Below are positions 8,430-26,995 of a stretch of 64,000 bases of DNA, piece by piece. The notes below the pieces were generated by a model. That model was not told the DNA's origin. It saw nothing but the letters and a program-made list of their open reading frames with translations, and did not search any database. Both the position numbers and the translations under genes were made by a program. This DNA comes from Pacificoceanicola onchidii. GTDB lineage: Bacteria > Pseudomonadota > Alphaproteobacteria > Rhodobacterales > Rhodobacteraceae. How positions within the stretch are numbered: the stretch's first letter is position 1; each line of letters opens with the position of its first letter. The stretch covers positions 682,001 through 746,000 of the forward strand of contig NZ_SRXY01000001.1 in NCBI RefSeq assembly GCF_004804335.1. Direction: 5' to 3'.

Positions 8430-8726
8430 TTACAGGCCGGTCGACACGTCGATCGTGTTGCCCTCTTCGAGGGTCACATAGGCCTTTTTCACGTCTTTCC
8501 GCTTGCCCATCTGGCCGCGGAAGCGCTTGACCTTGCCTTTGGTGATCGTGGTGTTCACAGCTTTGACCTTCACACCAAAGAGCGCCTCAACGGCCTCCTT
8601 GATCTGCGGCTTGTTGCTGTCGATCGCCACTTCGAAGACCACCGCGCCGTTCTCGGACGCCATGGTGGATTTCTCGGTGATGATCGGCTTGCGGATCACG
8701 TCGTAATGCGTTGCGTTAGCACTCAT
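8430..8726 (-). CDS. rplW: 50S ribosomal protein L23
   Basis: Exit-tunnel rim protein and docking site for trigger factor and SRP. The 98-residue product starts [20 protein letters not shown] and has [20 protein letters not shown] and the C-terminal [15 protein letters not shown]. It overlaps the rplD end by 4 bases, so coupling is likely. Last gene of its unit, followed by a strong bidirectional terminator instead of rplB. Confidence 0.98.
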   Translation of the reverse strand: MSANATHYDVIRKPIITEKSTMASENGAVVFEVAIDSNKPQIKEAVEALFGVKVKAVNTTITKGKVKRFRGQMGKRKDVKKAYVTLEEGNTIDVSTGL

Positions 8727-9340
8727 TTCAGTCGAGCCTCCAGAGCTTCGACACCCGCCTTCGTGAGCACGAGCGTGTCACGCTTGAGGATGTCATAGAC
8801 GTTTGCGCCCATGCTGGGCAGCACGTCCAGACCTTCGATGTTGCGGGCAGCGGCGGCAAAGCCTTCGTTGACCGAAGCACCGTCGATAACCAGAGCGCGC
8901 TTCCAGCCGAGGCTTTTCACCTGCTTGGCCAGAGCCGAAGTCTTGGCTTCGGTTTCCGCGTTCTCGATGATCACCAGCGCGCCTGCTTTCGCCTTGGCGG
9001 ACAGAGCGTGCTTGAGACCAAGTGCGCGCACCTTCTTGGGAAGGTCATGCGCGTGGCTACGCGGGGTCGGGCCCTTGTAGATACCACCCTTGCGGAAGAT
9101 GGGCGCCTTGCGGGAGCCGTGGCGTGCGCCGCCGGTGCCCTTCTGGCGATAGATCTTCTTGGTGGAGTAGGACACTTCCGAGCGCGTCTTGACCTTGTGC
9201 GTGCCAGCCTGCGCCTTGTTGCGCTGCCAGCGAACCACGCGGTGCAGAATGTCTGCGCGCGGCTCGAGATCAAAGATCTCATCGGTCAGGTCGACGGAGC
9301 CTGCGGCTGCGCCATCAAGCTTGATAACGTCGAGTTTCAT
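8723..9340 (-). CDS. rplD: 50S ribosomal protein L4
   Basis: Large-subunit assembly and exit-tunnel protein; in E. coli it autoregulates the S10 operon. The 205-residue product starts [20 protein letters not shown] and contains the internal loop [20 protein letters not shown] that reaches the tunnel. It overlaps rplC by 4 bases and rplW by 4 bases. Because the operon is split in this organism, any L4 autoregulation could act directly only on the rpsJ-rplW part. Confidence 0.98.
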   Translation of the reverse strand: MKLDVIKLDGAAAGSVDLTDEIFDLEPRADILHRVVRWQRNKAQAGTHKVKTRSEVSYSTKKIYRQKGTGGARHGSRKAPIFRKGGIYKGPTPRSHAHDLPKKVRALGLKHALSAKAKAGALVIIENAETEAKTSALAKQVKSLGWKRALVIDGASVNEGFAAAARNIEGLDVLPSMGANVYDILKRDTLVLTKAGVEALEARLK

Positions 9341-10062
9341 GCCTCGCCTCCTTCTTCAGCGGGCGCCTCAGCCGCGGGGGCTTCGGATGCCTTCAGACCG
9401 GCGGGCAGAACGGCGTTCTCGGGGAACGGCTTCTTGACCGCGTCCTTCACGGTGACCCAGCCACCCTTGGAACCCGGAACCGCGCCTTTGATCATGATCA
9501 GGCCGCGATCTGCGTCGGTCTTGACGACCTGCAGGTTCTGCGTGGTGACGCGGACAGCACCCATGTGGCCGGCCATTTTCTTGCCCTTGAACACCTTGCC
9601 CGGGTCCTGACACTGACCTGTCGAACCGTGGGAACGGTGGGAGATGGACACACCGTGTGTCGCACGAAGACCACCGAAGTTGTGGCGCTTCATAGCACCG
9701 GCAAAACCTTTACCGATGGTGGTGCCCGCAACGTCAACGTACTGACCTTCGAAGTAGTGATCAGCGGAGAGCTCTTCGCCCACTGCGATCAGCGCTTCCT
9801 CGTCCACGCGGAACTCGGCAACCTTGCGCTTGGGCTCAACCTTTGCCGCAGCAAAGTGACCACGCATGGCTTTCGAGGTGTTCTTGGCTTTTGCGGTACC
9901 CGCGCCCAGCTGAACGGCGGTGTAGCCGTGCTGGTCGTTGGTCCGTTGAGACACCACCTGCAGCTTGTCCAGCTGAAGAACGGTGACGGGGATCTGCTTG
10001 CCGTCTTCCATGAAGAGACGGGTCATGCCGATCTTTTTTGCAATAACGCCGGAGCGCAACAT
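9337..10062 (-). CDS. rplC: 50S ribosomal protein L3
   Basis: Early-assembly large-subunit protein. The 241-residue product starts [20 protein letters not shown] and has [20 protein letters not shown], containing the Gln that PrmB methylates in other bacteria. It is slightly longer than usual because of an Ala/Glu-rich tail ([14 protein letters not shown]), seen in many alphaproteobacterial L3 proteins. It follows rpsJ by 13 bases. Confidence 0.98.
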   Translation of the reverse strand: MLRSGVIAKKIGMTRLFMEDGKQIPVTVLQLDKLQVVSQRTNDQHGYTAVQLGAGTAKAKNTSKAMRGHFAAAKVEPKRKVAEFRVDEEALIAVGEELSADHYFEGQYVDVAGTTIGKGFAGAMKRHNFGGLRATHGVSISHRSHGSTGQCQDPGKVFKGKKMAGHMGAVRVTTQNLQVVKTDADRGLIMIKGAVPGSKGGWVTVKDAVKKPFPENAVLPAGLKASEAPAAEAPAEEGGEA

Positions 10063-10075
10063 AACGGTGCCCTCC

Positions 10076-10381
10076 TTATACTTTGATCTCGACGTCCACG
10101 CCTGCGGCGAGGTCGAGCTTCATCAGCGCGTCAACGGTCTGCGGTGTCGGGTCAACGATGTCGAGCATACGCTTGTGCGTCCGGATCTCGAACTGGTCAC
10201 GCGACTTCTTGTTGACGTGGGGACCACGCAGAACGGTGAATTTTTCGATCTTGTTCGGCAGCGGGATCGGGCCACGAACGGTGGCGCCGGTGCGCTTGGC
10301 GGTGTTGACGATTTCCTGGGTGCTGGCGTCCAGCACGCGGTAATCAAACGCCTTGAGCCGGATACGGATGTTCTGGTTCAT
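10076..10381 (-). CDS. rpsJ: 30S ribosomal protein S10 (NusE)
   Basis: Small-subunit protein and NusB partner in antitermination. The 101-residue product starts [20 protein letters not shown] and has the family signature [20 protein letters not shown]. First gene of the shortened S10 unit (rpsJ-rplC-rplD-rplW). The promoter candidate at 10500-10528 gives a leader of about 110 bases with two hairpins. Confidence 0.98.
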   Translation of the reverse strand: MNQNIRIRLKAFDYRVLDASTQEIVNTAKRTGATVRGPIPLPNKIEKFTVLRGPHVNKKSRDQFEIRTHKRMLDIVDPTPQTVDALMKLDLAAGVDVEIKV

Positions 10382-10450
10382 TGAACATTCCTATTTTGGC
10401 ATTGAGGTTGAGAGGAGGACCCGCGACCACCGCAAACCCTCGTCGAACCT

Positions 10451-10493
10451 AAAAGGCGGGGAATCACCCCGCCTCACACGATCCATTGATCGT
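10451..10493 (-). promoter_or_regulatory. Two hairpins in the rpsJ leader, the second terminator-like
   Basis: Downstream of the rpsJ promoter the transcript would fold ACGATC-AATG-GATCGT (10478-10493), then AGGCGGGG-N5-CCCCGCCT (10454-10474) followed by TTT. The short T tract makes it a weak terminator at best. Its position at the start of an S10-operon leader suggests attenuation or protein binding. Confidence 0.5.
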
Positions 10494-10499
10494 TGCGCG

Positions 10500-10528
10500 C
10501 GTATAGGAGGTTTGAGGGGAGGTGGCAA
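10500..10528 (-). promoter_or_regulatory. Candidate promoter of rpsJ unit
   Basis: Minus strand: -35 TTGCCA (10523-10528), 17-base spacer, -10 TATACG (10500-10505). It lies between the MltR-like gene and rpsJ, where a promoter is expected, and closely resembles the rpmC promoter candidate. Confidence 0.65.
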
Positions 10529-10601
10529 GGGGGTGTTGGTGTCTAACGTCGTTAGTTTCGACGCAGCGTCCCTATGCATCGAATCTGTCAAATGTCCTCA
10601 T

Positions 10602-11213
10602 TCATTTTCCGGTCTCTTTTTCAGCTCCAAGCCGAGGATTCCCAGGGCCAATAGCAATAAATGATTGGCCGTCCGGGGGAGGGTCATCTTCAAATGAACG
10701 CCAAAGACTTGGTGGTAGCTGCGCCGCCTCGCACAGATCGCATCTTTTCAGTTTCACCCAATCTGCACGATGGTAAAGTCTGAGCACCATACAAACCGTA
10801 GCATTTTCAAAGCGGAAGCGCGGATCTTTGGTATCATAGCCCGCATCTTTGGGAAGATCGGACTTCAAGGTTGAGCAATATCCGCGAACTTGTTCGTCGC
10901 AAAAGCTCATTCCGTGTTTCTTGTGAGCGAACAAGTTACGCACCTTTCTGAGCAACATGATTTCTGCGAACTCAAAGTCGTTAATCAAACCGAGAGCGAA
11001 GCAGGCATGAAGCCGCGACGAAACACTTCCGAGGGGAGCGTTTCCATCATCCAGCAAATACTTTGTTGATTTCGTTTCACGAAAAAAGGCACGGAGAGTT
11101 TCGAGTAGCAATTCGTCAATTAGTCCTAAAGCAACCAGAGGTAGGCCTCGGTCGCTTTCTCTCCTAATTTCTTGCACAAATGCGGCAATATCTTCTGCGG
11201 TCGTCAACAGCAT
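10602..11213 (-). CDS. MltR-like family protein
   Basis: A 203-residue soluble protein. Residues about 20-100 fit the MltR/YggD family pattern: DRGLPLVALGLIDELLLETL, then GNAPLGSVSSRLHACFALGL, then LLRKVRNLFAHKKHG. In E. coli the founding member represses mannitol uptake, but most homologues are of unknown role and are common on mobile or defence-associated DNA, so regulator status is not implied. The tail (CDLCEAAQLPPSLWR) has two Cys close together. GAAGGGGG precedes the ATG. The gene and its flanks are clearly more AT-rich than the tuf and rpsJ genes on either side, indicating an insertion between tuf and the S10 genes. Confidence 0.75.
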   Translation of the reverse strand: MLLTTAEDIAAFVQEIRRESDRGLPLVALGLIDELLLETLRAFFRETKSTKYLLDDGNAPLGSVSSRLHACFALGLINDFEFAEIMLLRKVRNLFAHKKHGMSFCDEQVRGYCSTLKSDLPKDAGYDTKDPRFRFENATVCMVLRLYHRADWVKLKRCDLCEAAQLPPSLWRSFEDDPPPDGQSFIAIGPGNPRLGAEKETGK

Positions 11214-11273
11214 CGAATGCCCCCTTCAATAGTTAGACCCTTCTAACAAATTCTTTTCTAAGTAACACAAACG

Positions 11274-11310
11274 AGAAAAGGGCGCCCCGTTAGGGACGCC
11301 CTTCTTTTTC
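11274..11310 (-). terminator. Terminator of the first tuf
   Basis: Minus strand: GGGCGTCCC-TAAC-GGGGCGCCC then TTTTCTC (stem 11280-11301). It lies about 95 bases past the tuf stop and is the third hairpin of the tuf 3' UTR. The equivalent hairpin after the second tuf has different stem bases but equal pairing. Confidence 0.88.
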
Positions 11311-11394
11311 TTCAACCGAGTGGCTCTCGACAGAGTTTTCGTTGAAAACTCGTCTGGCGCCACCGGACAGCGTTTTTAGAAAAACGCGTCCAGA
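11304..11394 (-). ncRNA. Structured 3' UTR of the first tuf
   Basis: Between the tuf stop and its terminator the transcript forms a hairpin GCGTTTTT-CT-AAAAACGC extended by GGAC/GTCC (near 11366-11392) and a perfect 8-bp hairpin GAGTTTTC-AAC-GAAAACTC (11333-11351). The same layout occurs after the second tuf (37843-37928), with two compensatory pair changes in the 8-bp stem. This is evidence for a conserved RNA structure, possibly mRNA stabilising or a source of a 3'-end small RNA. Confidence 0.6.
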
Positions 11395-12570
<1,176 letters not shown>

Positions 12571-12660
12571 TGTATTGGCTCCCTAAGATTTTTGGTGGGC
12601 GGTGGACCAAAGGCTCACCCTACAGTGGTGGGTAGGGCGGGGTCATCCCCGCCATCCCGT

Positions 12661-14778
12661 TTATGCGTATTTGGCCTGGATCTCGTCAGAGATGTTCTGC
12701 GGAACCGGGTCGTAGTGGTCGAACTGCATCGTGAACTGCGCGCGGCCCGAGGACATGGAGCGCAGGGTGTTGATGTAGCCGAACATGTTGGCCAGCGGAA
12801 CAAAGGCGTTGATCGCCACGGCGTTGCCGCGCGGCTCCTGACCGGACACCTGACCACGACGGGAGGTGAGGTCACCGATGATGCCACCGGTGTACTCTTC
12901 CGGCGTGATCACTTCGACTTTCATCATCGGCTCGAGCAGTTTCGCGCCAGCTTTGCGCATGCCTTCACGCATACACATACGGGCTGCGATCTCGAACGCC
13001 AGAACGCTGGAGTCCACGTCGTGGAACTTACCGTCGATCAGGGCAACCTTGAAGTCGATCACGGGGAAGCCAGCCAGCGGGCCGCTGTCCATAACCGATT
13101 TCACACCCTTTTCAACACCGGGGATGTATTCCTTCGGAACAGCACCACCAACGATGCGGCTTTCGAAGGAGTAACCTTCGCCCGGCTCTGTCGGGGAGAT
13201 GATCATCTTCACTTCGCCGAACTGACCCGAACCACCCGACTGTTTCTTGTGGGTGTAGGTGTGTTCAACTTCGTGACCGATGGTCTCACGATAGGCCACC
13301 TGCGGCGCACCGATGTTGGCCTCAACCTTGAATTCCCGCTTGAGACGGTCAACCAGGATATCCAGGTGAAGTTCGCCCATGCCCTTCATGATGGTCTGAC
13401 CGGACTCGAGGTCGGTCTCCACGCGGAAGGACGGGTCTTCTGCGGCCAGACGGGCCAGACCCTGGGACATCTTCTCCTGGTCGCCCTTGGTCTTGGGCTC
13501 AACCGCGATCTCGATAACCGGATCGGGGAAGGTCATGGTTTCCAGAACAACCGGATCCTTGGCGTCACACAGGGTGTCACCGGTGGTGGTGTCCTTCAGG
13601 CCGCCAAGCGCGATGATATCGCCGGCAAATGCCTCTTCGATCTCTTCGCGGTTGTTGGAGTGCATCATCATCATACGGCCAACACGCTCTTTCTTCTCCT
13701 TGGTGGAGTTGAGCATGGAGTCGCCCTTGTTGAGCTGACCGGAGTAGATCCGCACAAATGTCAGCGAGCCCACGAAGGGGTCGTTCATGATTTTGAAGGC
13801 CAGGCCCGAGAACGCCATGTCGTCGTCCGCACGGCGGGCGATGTTACGCTCTTCGGTTTCGTCACCCGGTGCAAAGCCCATGTAGTCGACCACGTCCAGC
13901 GGGCTGGGCAGGTAATCGATCACGGCATTGAGCAGCGGCTGAACACCTTTGTTTTTGAACGCGGAACCACCCAGAACCGGAACGAACGACATGTTCAGCG
14001 TGCCGATGCGCAGCAGTTTGCGCAGGGTCTCAACATCGGGTTCGTTGCCTTCGAGATACGCTTCCATCGCGTCGTCGTCTTGCTCGACGGCGGCTTCGAT
14101 CATCTTCTCGCGCCACTCGGTGGCCATGTCCTGAAGGCTCTCGCGGATCGGGGCCTTGACCCAGGACGCGCCCAGATCTTCACCCTGCCAGAGCCACTCT
14201 TCCATGGTCACGAGGTCAACAAGACCTTCGAGCTCGTTCTCTGCGCCGATCGGAACACCAACCGGGATCGCGCGAGCGCCAGTGCGGTCTTCGATCATGT
14301 TGACGCAGTTGAAGAAGTCCGCGCCGATCTTGTCCATCTTGTTGACGAACACCATGCGCGGAACCTTGTAGCGGTCAGCCTGACGCCACACGGTTTCGGT
14401 TTGCGGCTCAACACCGGCGTTGGCGTCGAGAACACACACGGCACCGTCGAGAACCGCCAGCGAACGCTCGACTTCGATGGTGAAGTCAACGTGGCCGGGG
14501 GTGTCGATGATGTTCAGGCGGTGCTTTTCGGAATCGGCGGTTTTGCCATCTTCGGTGCGCTCCCAGAACGTGGTCGTCGCAGCGGAAGTGATGGTGATAC
14601 CGCGTTCCTGCTCCTGCTCCATCCAGTCCATGGTGGCTGCACCATCGTGCACCTCACCGATGTTGTGGGATTTGCCGGTGTAGAAAAGGATACGCTCGGA
14701 GCAGGTGGTTTTACCTGCATCGATGTGCGCCATGATACCGAAGTTGCGGTACCGGTCGAGGGGATAATCACGTGCCAT
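12661..14778 (-). CDS. fusA: Elongation factor G
   Basis: Translocation GTPase. The 705-residue product starts [20 protein letters not shown] with the P-loop [25 protein letters not shown] (G3) and [10 protein letters not shown] (G4). The C-terminal domain IV includes [19 protein letters not shown]. Full length, standard order rpsL-rpsG-fusA-tuf. 90 bases, including a GGCGGGG/CCCCGCC hairpin, separate it from tuf. Confidence 0.99.
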   Translation of the reverse strand: MARDYPLDRYRNFGIMAHIDAGKTTCSERILFYTGKSHNIGEVHDGAATMDWMEQEQERGITITSAATTTFWERTEDGKTADSEKHRLNIIDTPGHVDFTIEVERSLAVLDGAVCVLDANAGVEPQTETVWRQADRYKVPRMVFVNKMDKIGADFFNCVNMIEDRTGARAIPVGVPIGAENELEGLVDLVTMEEWLWQGEDLGASWVKAPIRESLQDMATEWREKMIEAAVEQDDDAMEAYLEGNEPDVETLRKLLRIGTLNMSFVPVLGGSAFKNKGVQPLLNAVIDYLPSPLDVVDYMGFAPGDETEERNIARRADDDMAFSGLAFKIMNDPFVGSLTFVRIYSGQLNKGDSMLNSTKEKKERVGRMMMMHSNNREEIEEAFAGDIIALGGLKDTTTGDTLCDAKDPVVLETMTFPDPVIEIAVEPKTKGDQEKMSQGLARLAAEDPSFRVETDLESGQTIMKGMGELHLDILVDRLKREFKVEANIGAPQVAYRETIGHEVEHTYTHKKQSGGSGQFGEVKMIISPTEPGEGYSFESRIVGGAVPKEYIPGVEKGVKSVMDSGPLAGFPVIDFKVALIDGKFHDVDSSVLAFEIAARMCMREGMRKAGAKLLEPMMKVEVITPEEYTGGIIGDLTSRRGQVSGQEPRGNAVAINAFVPLANMFGYINTLRSMSSGRAQFTMQFDHYDPVPQNISDEIQAKYA

Positions 14779-14799
14779 TGGCTTGGAACCTTCCGGAGT

Positions 14800-15270
14800 T
14801 TACCAGCGGTAATGGCTGAACGCTTTGTTCGCGTCGGCCATTTTGTGGGTGTCTTCGCGCTTCTTAACGGCTGCGCCACGCGATTGCACTGCGTCAAGGA
14901 GTTCGCCGGCGAGGCGCTCTTCCATGGTGTTCTCGTTGCGGGCGCGGGATGCGGTGATGAGCCAGCGGATCGCCAGAGCTTCGCGACGCTCAGGGCGCAC
15001 TTCGACGGGCACCTGGTAGGTGGCGCCACCAACACGGCGGGAGCGAACCTCAACCGACGGCTTGATGTTGTCGAGCGCTTCGTGGAACAGTTCCACAGGT
15101 GCGCGCTTCACTTTCGTCTCGACGCGGTCGAGGGCGTTGTAGACGATTTTCTCGGCGGTGGATTTCTTACCGTCGAGCATCAGGTTGTTCATGAATTTTG
15201 TCAGAACGCGATCACCATACTTGGCGTCGGGCAGAACTTCGCGCTTCTCAGCGGCGTGACGACGTGACAT
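14800..15270 (-). CDS. rpsG: 30S ribosomal protein S7
   Basis: Head-assembly protein of the small subunit. The 156-residue product starts [20 protein letters not shown] and has [19 protein letters not shown], the [20 protein letters not shown] segment and the [13 protein letters not shown] region. Standard length. It lies 95 bases after rpsL, an interval filled by an extragenic palindrome, and 21 bases before fusA. Confidence 0.98.
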   Translation of the reverse strand: MSRRHAAEKREVLPDAKYGDRVLTKFMNNLMLDGKKSTAEKIVYNALDRVETKVKRAPVELFHEALDNIKPSVEVRSRRVGGATYQVPVEVRPERREALAIRWLITASRARNENTMEERLAGELLDAVQSRGAAVKKREDTHKMADANKAFSHYRW

Positions 15271-15301
15271 CGGCGTCTCCTTTTATCTTGGTCTCTTCGC
15301 G

Positions 15302-15354
15302 CCCCGGACCTGATCCAGGGCCTCATCGGTGGAGGTCCCGGATCAGGTCCGGGA
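15302..15354 (-). repeat. Extragenic palindromic repeat between rpsL and rpsG
   Basis: Two inverted arms, CCCCGGACCTGATCC at 15302-15316 and GGATCAGGTCCGGGA at 15340-15354, form a long imperfect hairpin in the rpsL-rpsG spacer. The CCGGACCTGATCCGG core resembles the RPE/REP-type palindromes scattered through alphaproteobacterial genomes. It could reduce read-through or stabilise the upstream rpsL message. Confidence 0.7.
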
Positions 15355-15365
15355 CGCGGGTCACA

Positions 15366-15737
15366 TTACTTGGGACGCTTCGCGCCGTACTTGGAGCGAC
15401 GCTGCTTCCGGTCCTTGACGCCTTGGGTATCCAGAACACCGCGGAGGATGTGGTAACGGACACCCGGAAGGTCTTTCACACGGCCGCCACGGATCAGGAC
15501 AACGGAGTGTTCCTGAAGGTTGTGGCTTTCACCGGGGATGTAGGAGATCACCTCAAAGCCGTTGGTCAGACGGACCTTGGCCACTTTACGCATAGCCGAG
15601 TTCGGCTTCTTCGGCGTGGTGGTGTAGACGCGGGTGCAAACACCACGCTTCTGGGGGCACTGCTCGAGGTGCTGGGACTTGGAGCGTTTGATTTTGGGCT
15701 GACGCGGCTTGCGGATCAGCTGTTGGATCGTGGGCAT
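15366..15737 (-). CDS. rpsL: 30S ribosomal protein S12
   Basis: Decoding-centre protein. ATG at 15737 gives the standard 123 residues, [20 protein letters not shown]; the frame extends upstream but without family similarity. The decoding loop [13 protein letters not shown] keeps the Lys residues changed in streptomycin-resistant mutants, and [18 protein letters not shown] is the usual tail. It heads the str unit. rpoC, its usual upstream neighbour, is 2 kb away behind a terminator and two foreign genes. Confidence 0.98.
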   Translation of the reverse strand: MPTIQQLIRKPRQPKIKRSKSQHLEQCPQKRGVCTRVYTTTPKKPNSAMRKVAKVRLTNGFEVISYIPGESHNLQEHSVVLIRGGRVKDLPGVRYHILRGVLDTQGVKDRKQRRSKYGAKRPK

Positions 15738-16106
15738 TCGGACTTTCCCCGTGCTTTCACATATGTGACGCCGGGGCTGGCCCGACGAGGTTTTGATATG
15801 GCGCCCTGCGCGTCCGCAGATCACCTCGAATTTGACGTTCGCTACAGGTCTGCAACGAACAAAGGCCGCTTCGCTCCCATTCCGAGGTGAACGATGCGGC
15901 GGGTTCTCAGAGGATCGGGGCAGTTAAGTCGCCCGGATCTTGACCACTAGACTTTTGAATGCGGCATTGGGGAGACCCCCAGCCGGATGGGGGGCGTATA
16001 CGGAGAGTCGCCCCCCCTGTCAACCGCATGTTCCCGTTGCGCGCAAATGGGGGCAATGCAATGCTTTAGCCACGAATTTTCAGTTCGGTCCAGCGGGGAT
16101 TTTCTC
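15738..16106. other. rpsL leader and divergent promoter region
   Basis: No gene seen. The interval contains the minus-strand rpsL promoter candidate (15995-16023), implying a leader of about 250 bases, and upstream DNA for the plus-strand glycosyltransferase gene. Within the leader, GCGAACG-type and GGAGCGAAGCGGCC segments could pair, but no known leader family is recognised. Confidence 0.5.
15995..16023 (-). promoter_or_regulatory. Candidate promoter of rpsL-rpsG-fusA-tuf
   Basis: Minus strand: -35 TTGACA (perfect consensus, 16018-16023), 17-base spacer, -10 TATACG (15995-16000). The best sigma-70 match seen in the window, about 258 bases before the rpsL start. The G/C-run spacer is unusual. 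Confidence 0.7.
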
Positions 16107-16907
16107 ATGCAGACTATCGGCTTTTGCCGCTTTTCCTACCCGGCCGAGGGCGGCTTTCAGGTGGAACATGAAAGCATCCGGGATCGCATGGCCTACCTGT
16201 GGTCCGATGCGCGAATGACCGAGCGGTTTCGGCACTTCGAGGCCATCTGTCTGCCCGGCCTGAAGGCACAAACCGATCCTGACTTCACCTTTGTCATCCT
16301 CATTGGCGAAGAGATGCCCGAGCACTGGATTGCCCGCCTGTTGGAGTTGGTCCAGGACTTCCCCCAGGCCCGGATCGAGGCGCGCCCCCCCGGCCCTCAT
16401 CGAAAAGTCTGCCAGTCCGTCATGAACAGTGTCCGCGATATGGATCAACCTTGTTTGCAATTCCGCCATGATGACGATGATGCCGTCGCGGTCGATTTTG
16501 TCGCCCATTTGAAGCAAGCCGCACAAGATTGTGCCTCCCTGGTCTCGCAACACAGGCTTGTCGGCTTTGATTGGAACCGAGGCTATGTGGCGCGTCCAGA
16601 TGCGGGCGGACTTTGCGCCGATCCCAACGTCACCCCCTATTGGGGTGTTGCCCAAGGCATGTCCGTGGCGGCCGGCGTCCGTCAGACGATCCTGAACTTC
16701 GGGCACAACAAGATCAATCAGTTCATGCCGACCGTGACCTTCACCGCACCCGAGATGTTCGTGCGCGGCCACAACGACCACAACGACTCCCGGCAAAAGA
16801 AACATGTAAAACCGGTCGCCCTGCCCCGGCTGGATACACAGGGCGAGGCTCTGTTCCGCGACCGCTTTGCAATCGATGCGGATCAGGTCCGGCGCGTCTT
16901 TGCCTGA
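16107..16907 (+). CDS. Putative rhamnosyltransferase-like glycosyltransferase
   Basis: ATG at 16107 gives 266 residues starting MQTIGFCRFSYPAEGGFQVE. The pattern FEAICLPGLKAQTDPDFTFV, then FRHDDDDAVAVDFV (acidic nucleotide-sugar/metal site) and WNRGYVARPD, fits the putative rhamnosyltransferase family PF11316, frequent in Roseobacter genomes. It probably decorates a surface polysaccharide in the cytoplasm; donor and acceptor unknown. It is a single plus-strand gene inserted between rpoC and rpsL, and its end overlaps the convergent DMT gene by 25 bases. Confidence 0.75.
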   Translation: MQTIGFCRFSYPAEGGFQVEHESIRDRMAYLWSDARMTERFRHFEAICLPGLKAQTDPDFTFVILIGEEMPEHWIARLLELVQDFPQARIEARPPGPHRKVCQSVMNSVRDMDQPCLQFRHDDDDAVAVDFVAHLKQAAQDCASLVSQHRLVGFDWNRGYVARPDAGGLCADPNVTPYWGVAQGMSVAAGVRQTILNFGHNKINQFMPTVTFTAPEMFVRGHNDHNDSRQKKHVKPVALPRLDTQGEALFRDRFAIDADQVRRVFA

Positions 16908-17779
16908 CGGGCCTGCAACCGCATTTCGCGCCAGAGCGTGTAGAGCCCGGTACAAACGATAATCGCAGCGCCGATTAATGCGATGGGCGCGGGCAGTTCC
17001 GCGAACACCAGATAACCGAGGATCAGCGACAGAACGAGGCTGGTGTACCGGAACGGCGCTATGAACCCAACTTCGCCTACGCGCATGACCATGACACTGA
17101 AACTGTAGCCGCCGATAATGAACAGGCTTGCCCCGGCGAGAAGGCCTGTGTTTGCCGCCGTCAGCGGAACCCAATCCTGACCTAACGACCAAAGGGAGGC
17201 AAAGATCAAAACACCCGCCGAGGTGGCGAAGGTGACTGTCAGGGATGGCACTGCACGGGACAAGGGGCGGGTGACGAGATCGCGCAGAGTTACGCTCGCA
17301 ACCGCCGCAAGAGCGGACAGGGAATGAATGTTGAACCCTTCCGTCCCCGGCCGAACGATCAGCAACATCCCGAAGAAACCCACCCCGATCGCACACCACC
17401 TCCGCCAGCCCACCGGCTCGTTGAAGAAAACCGCGCTACCGAGAGTGATTGTCAGCGGCAGCATCTGCAAAAGCGCCGAGACGTTGGCGATGGGCATGTT
17501 GAACAAGGCTGTGAAGAAAAACACGGCCGCAAGAACTTCGGCGATGGCGCGCAGAAGAACGAGGGCCTTGTCCTTTTGTGGGAAATCCAGGTGCAACGCC
17601 CCTGCCCGCCAAGCCAGAATGCCGATGAACAGGGTCGAGACCACGCCGCGCAGCGTCAGCAGCTGCGACAAAGGCATGCTTGTGCCGATTCCCTTCACGC
17701 AAATGTCGCCAAGCGTGAAGGCGGTCATCGAAGCGACCATCAGCAAAGCGCCGCGAGCATTGTCCGAGAGTTGGGTCAT
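16883..17779 (-). CDS. DMT-family transporter (EamA)
   Basis: A 298-residue inner-membrane protein with about ten hydrophobic segments arranged as two EamA repeats; it starts MTQLSDNARGALLMVASMTA. Repeat one ends in MLPLTITLGSAVFFNEPVGW and repeat two in LVFAELPAPIALIGAAIIV, the usual places of the EamA signature. Such proteins export small metabolites; the substrate is unknown. Like rpoC and rpsL it is on the minus strand, and it lies between the rpoC promoter-distal terminator and rpsL. Confidence 0.85.
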   Translation of the reverse strand: MTQLSDNARGALLMVASMTAFTLGDICVKGIGTSMPLSQLLTLRGVVSTLFIGILAWRAGALHLDFPQKDKALVLLRAIAEVLAAVFFFTALFNMPIANVSALLQMLPLTITLGSAVFFNEPVGWRRWCAIGVGFFGMLLIVRPGTEGFNIHSLSALAAVASVTLRDLVTRPLSRAVPSLTVTFATSAGVLIFASLWSLGQDWVPLTAANTGLLAGASLFIIGGYSFSVMVMRVGEVGFIAPFRYTSLVLSLILGYLVFAELPAPIALIGAAIIVCTGLYTLWREMRLQARQAKTRRT

Positions 17780-17841
17780 GCCCGACGCTTAGCAAGCGGC
17801 CAAGGCGGCGGCCATGCCATTTGCGACGCCATGGGTCGAAA

Positions 17842-17878
17842 ACAAAAAACGCCCCGGCCTCATGGGTCGGGGCGTTCT
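17842..17878 (-). terminator. Terminator of rpoC
   Basis: Minus strand: AACGCCCCG-ACCCATGAGGC-CGGGGCGTT (17849-17875) followed by TTTTTGTTTT, 30 bases after the rpoC stop. A strong intrinsic terminator, so rpsL cannot be read from the rpoBC transcript. Confidence 0.9.
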
Positions 17879-17906
17879 GATTTTCTGGCTTAGAGCCGTT
17901 TGGCGA

Positions 17907-22157
<4,251 letters not shown>

Positions 22158-22251
22158 GTATTCCTCACAAATTCAGAGGGAAGCGGGGGAGAGCGAAGAG
22201 AGCTAAATTTCGGCGACGAAATTTGAACAAATCGTCGCCGACTTTTGCGCG

Positions 22252-26394
<4,143 letters not shown>

Positions 26395-26995
26395 GTAGGG
26401 GCCACCCTTTTCTTATCTGAGCCTGAACACACACGCTGTCGGGCCACAGCGGCGCGTCCTGTCAGTGACGACAGTTCCCTTGGTCCATTCTCGACATGCG
26501 TCCCACCGCCTGTCTCTCGATCCTGGGTCCTGCCTTGGAAAACACCTCTCTCGGAGGGGCTTGCCAAGCACAGGCGTGTTTCGGACGGGATGTCTGACCG
26601 GCGCCGCGCAATCTGAGATTTTCTGGTGAGTGTCTCAAAGATGGGTGCGGCAAATCGGATTTCAATATGTCTAGCGCGCACCTCATAGCCTGAAACAGAC
26701 AAAAAGCGGCTTCGAATCGCTCGAACCCGCGGGAGACTTCCGAATATTCGGTGAACAGAATGAATGCAACCCCCGCAAAAGCAGAGGGCGCATTTCCTGA
26801 CGTCAGAATGCCAAACTCCGGCCAAAAGGTCAAGTTGGCCAGCCCAAAAGGTTAATCCACGCGCGCCGAAAAACGCCCAAAAGAACGTCTATTCAAAGGG
26901 TTCATTGTCATGATCCTGTGACGTTCGGGCGAAATACATGGCGCATTGACCCTTACGGGTCTGCACCTAGCAACTCTCATTTCAAGCGAGGAAAA
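26395..26995. other. Divergent rpoB / phoX control region
   Basis: 600 bases with no supportable gene. It must carry the rpoBC promoter: weak candidates on the minus strand are TTGACC-N17-CATTCT near 26806-26834 and TTGCAT-N17-TATTCG near 26737-26765. It also holds the PHO-box-like pair at 26905-26922 for the plus-strand phosphatase. The rpoB leader would be 340-440 bases, long enough for regulation. Confidence 0.5.
26905..26922 (+). promoter_or_regulatory. PHO-box-like site upstream of phoX
   Basis: TTGTCAT-GATC-CTGTGAC: two 7-base half sites separated by 4 bases, matching the CTGTCAT-N4-CTGTCAT PhoB box at 6 of 7 and 5 of 7 positions. It lies 74-91 bases before the phosphatase start. Phosphate-starvation control is expected for PhoX, which supports the call, but one imperfect site is not proof. 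Confidence 0.55.

Noticed and set aside
15976-15994. CCCCCC-N8-GGGGG hairpin next to the rpsL promoter as an attenuator
   Set aside because: The expected transcription start falls inside the hairpin, so it would not be transcribed whole; unlike those of rpsJ, rplB and rplJ.
16080-17399. 439-codon minus-strand frame overlapping the glycosyltransferase and DMT genes
   Set aside because: It runs antisense to the glycosyltransferase and out of frame with the DMT gene, both of which have family features.
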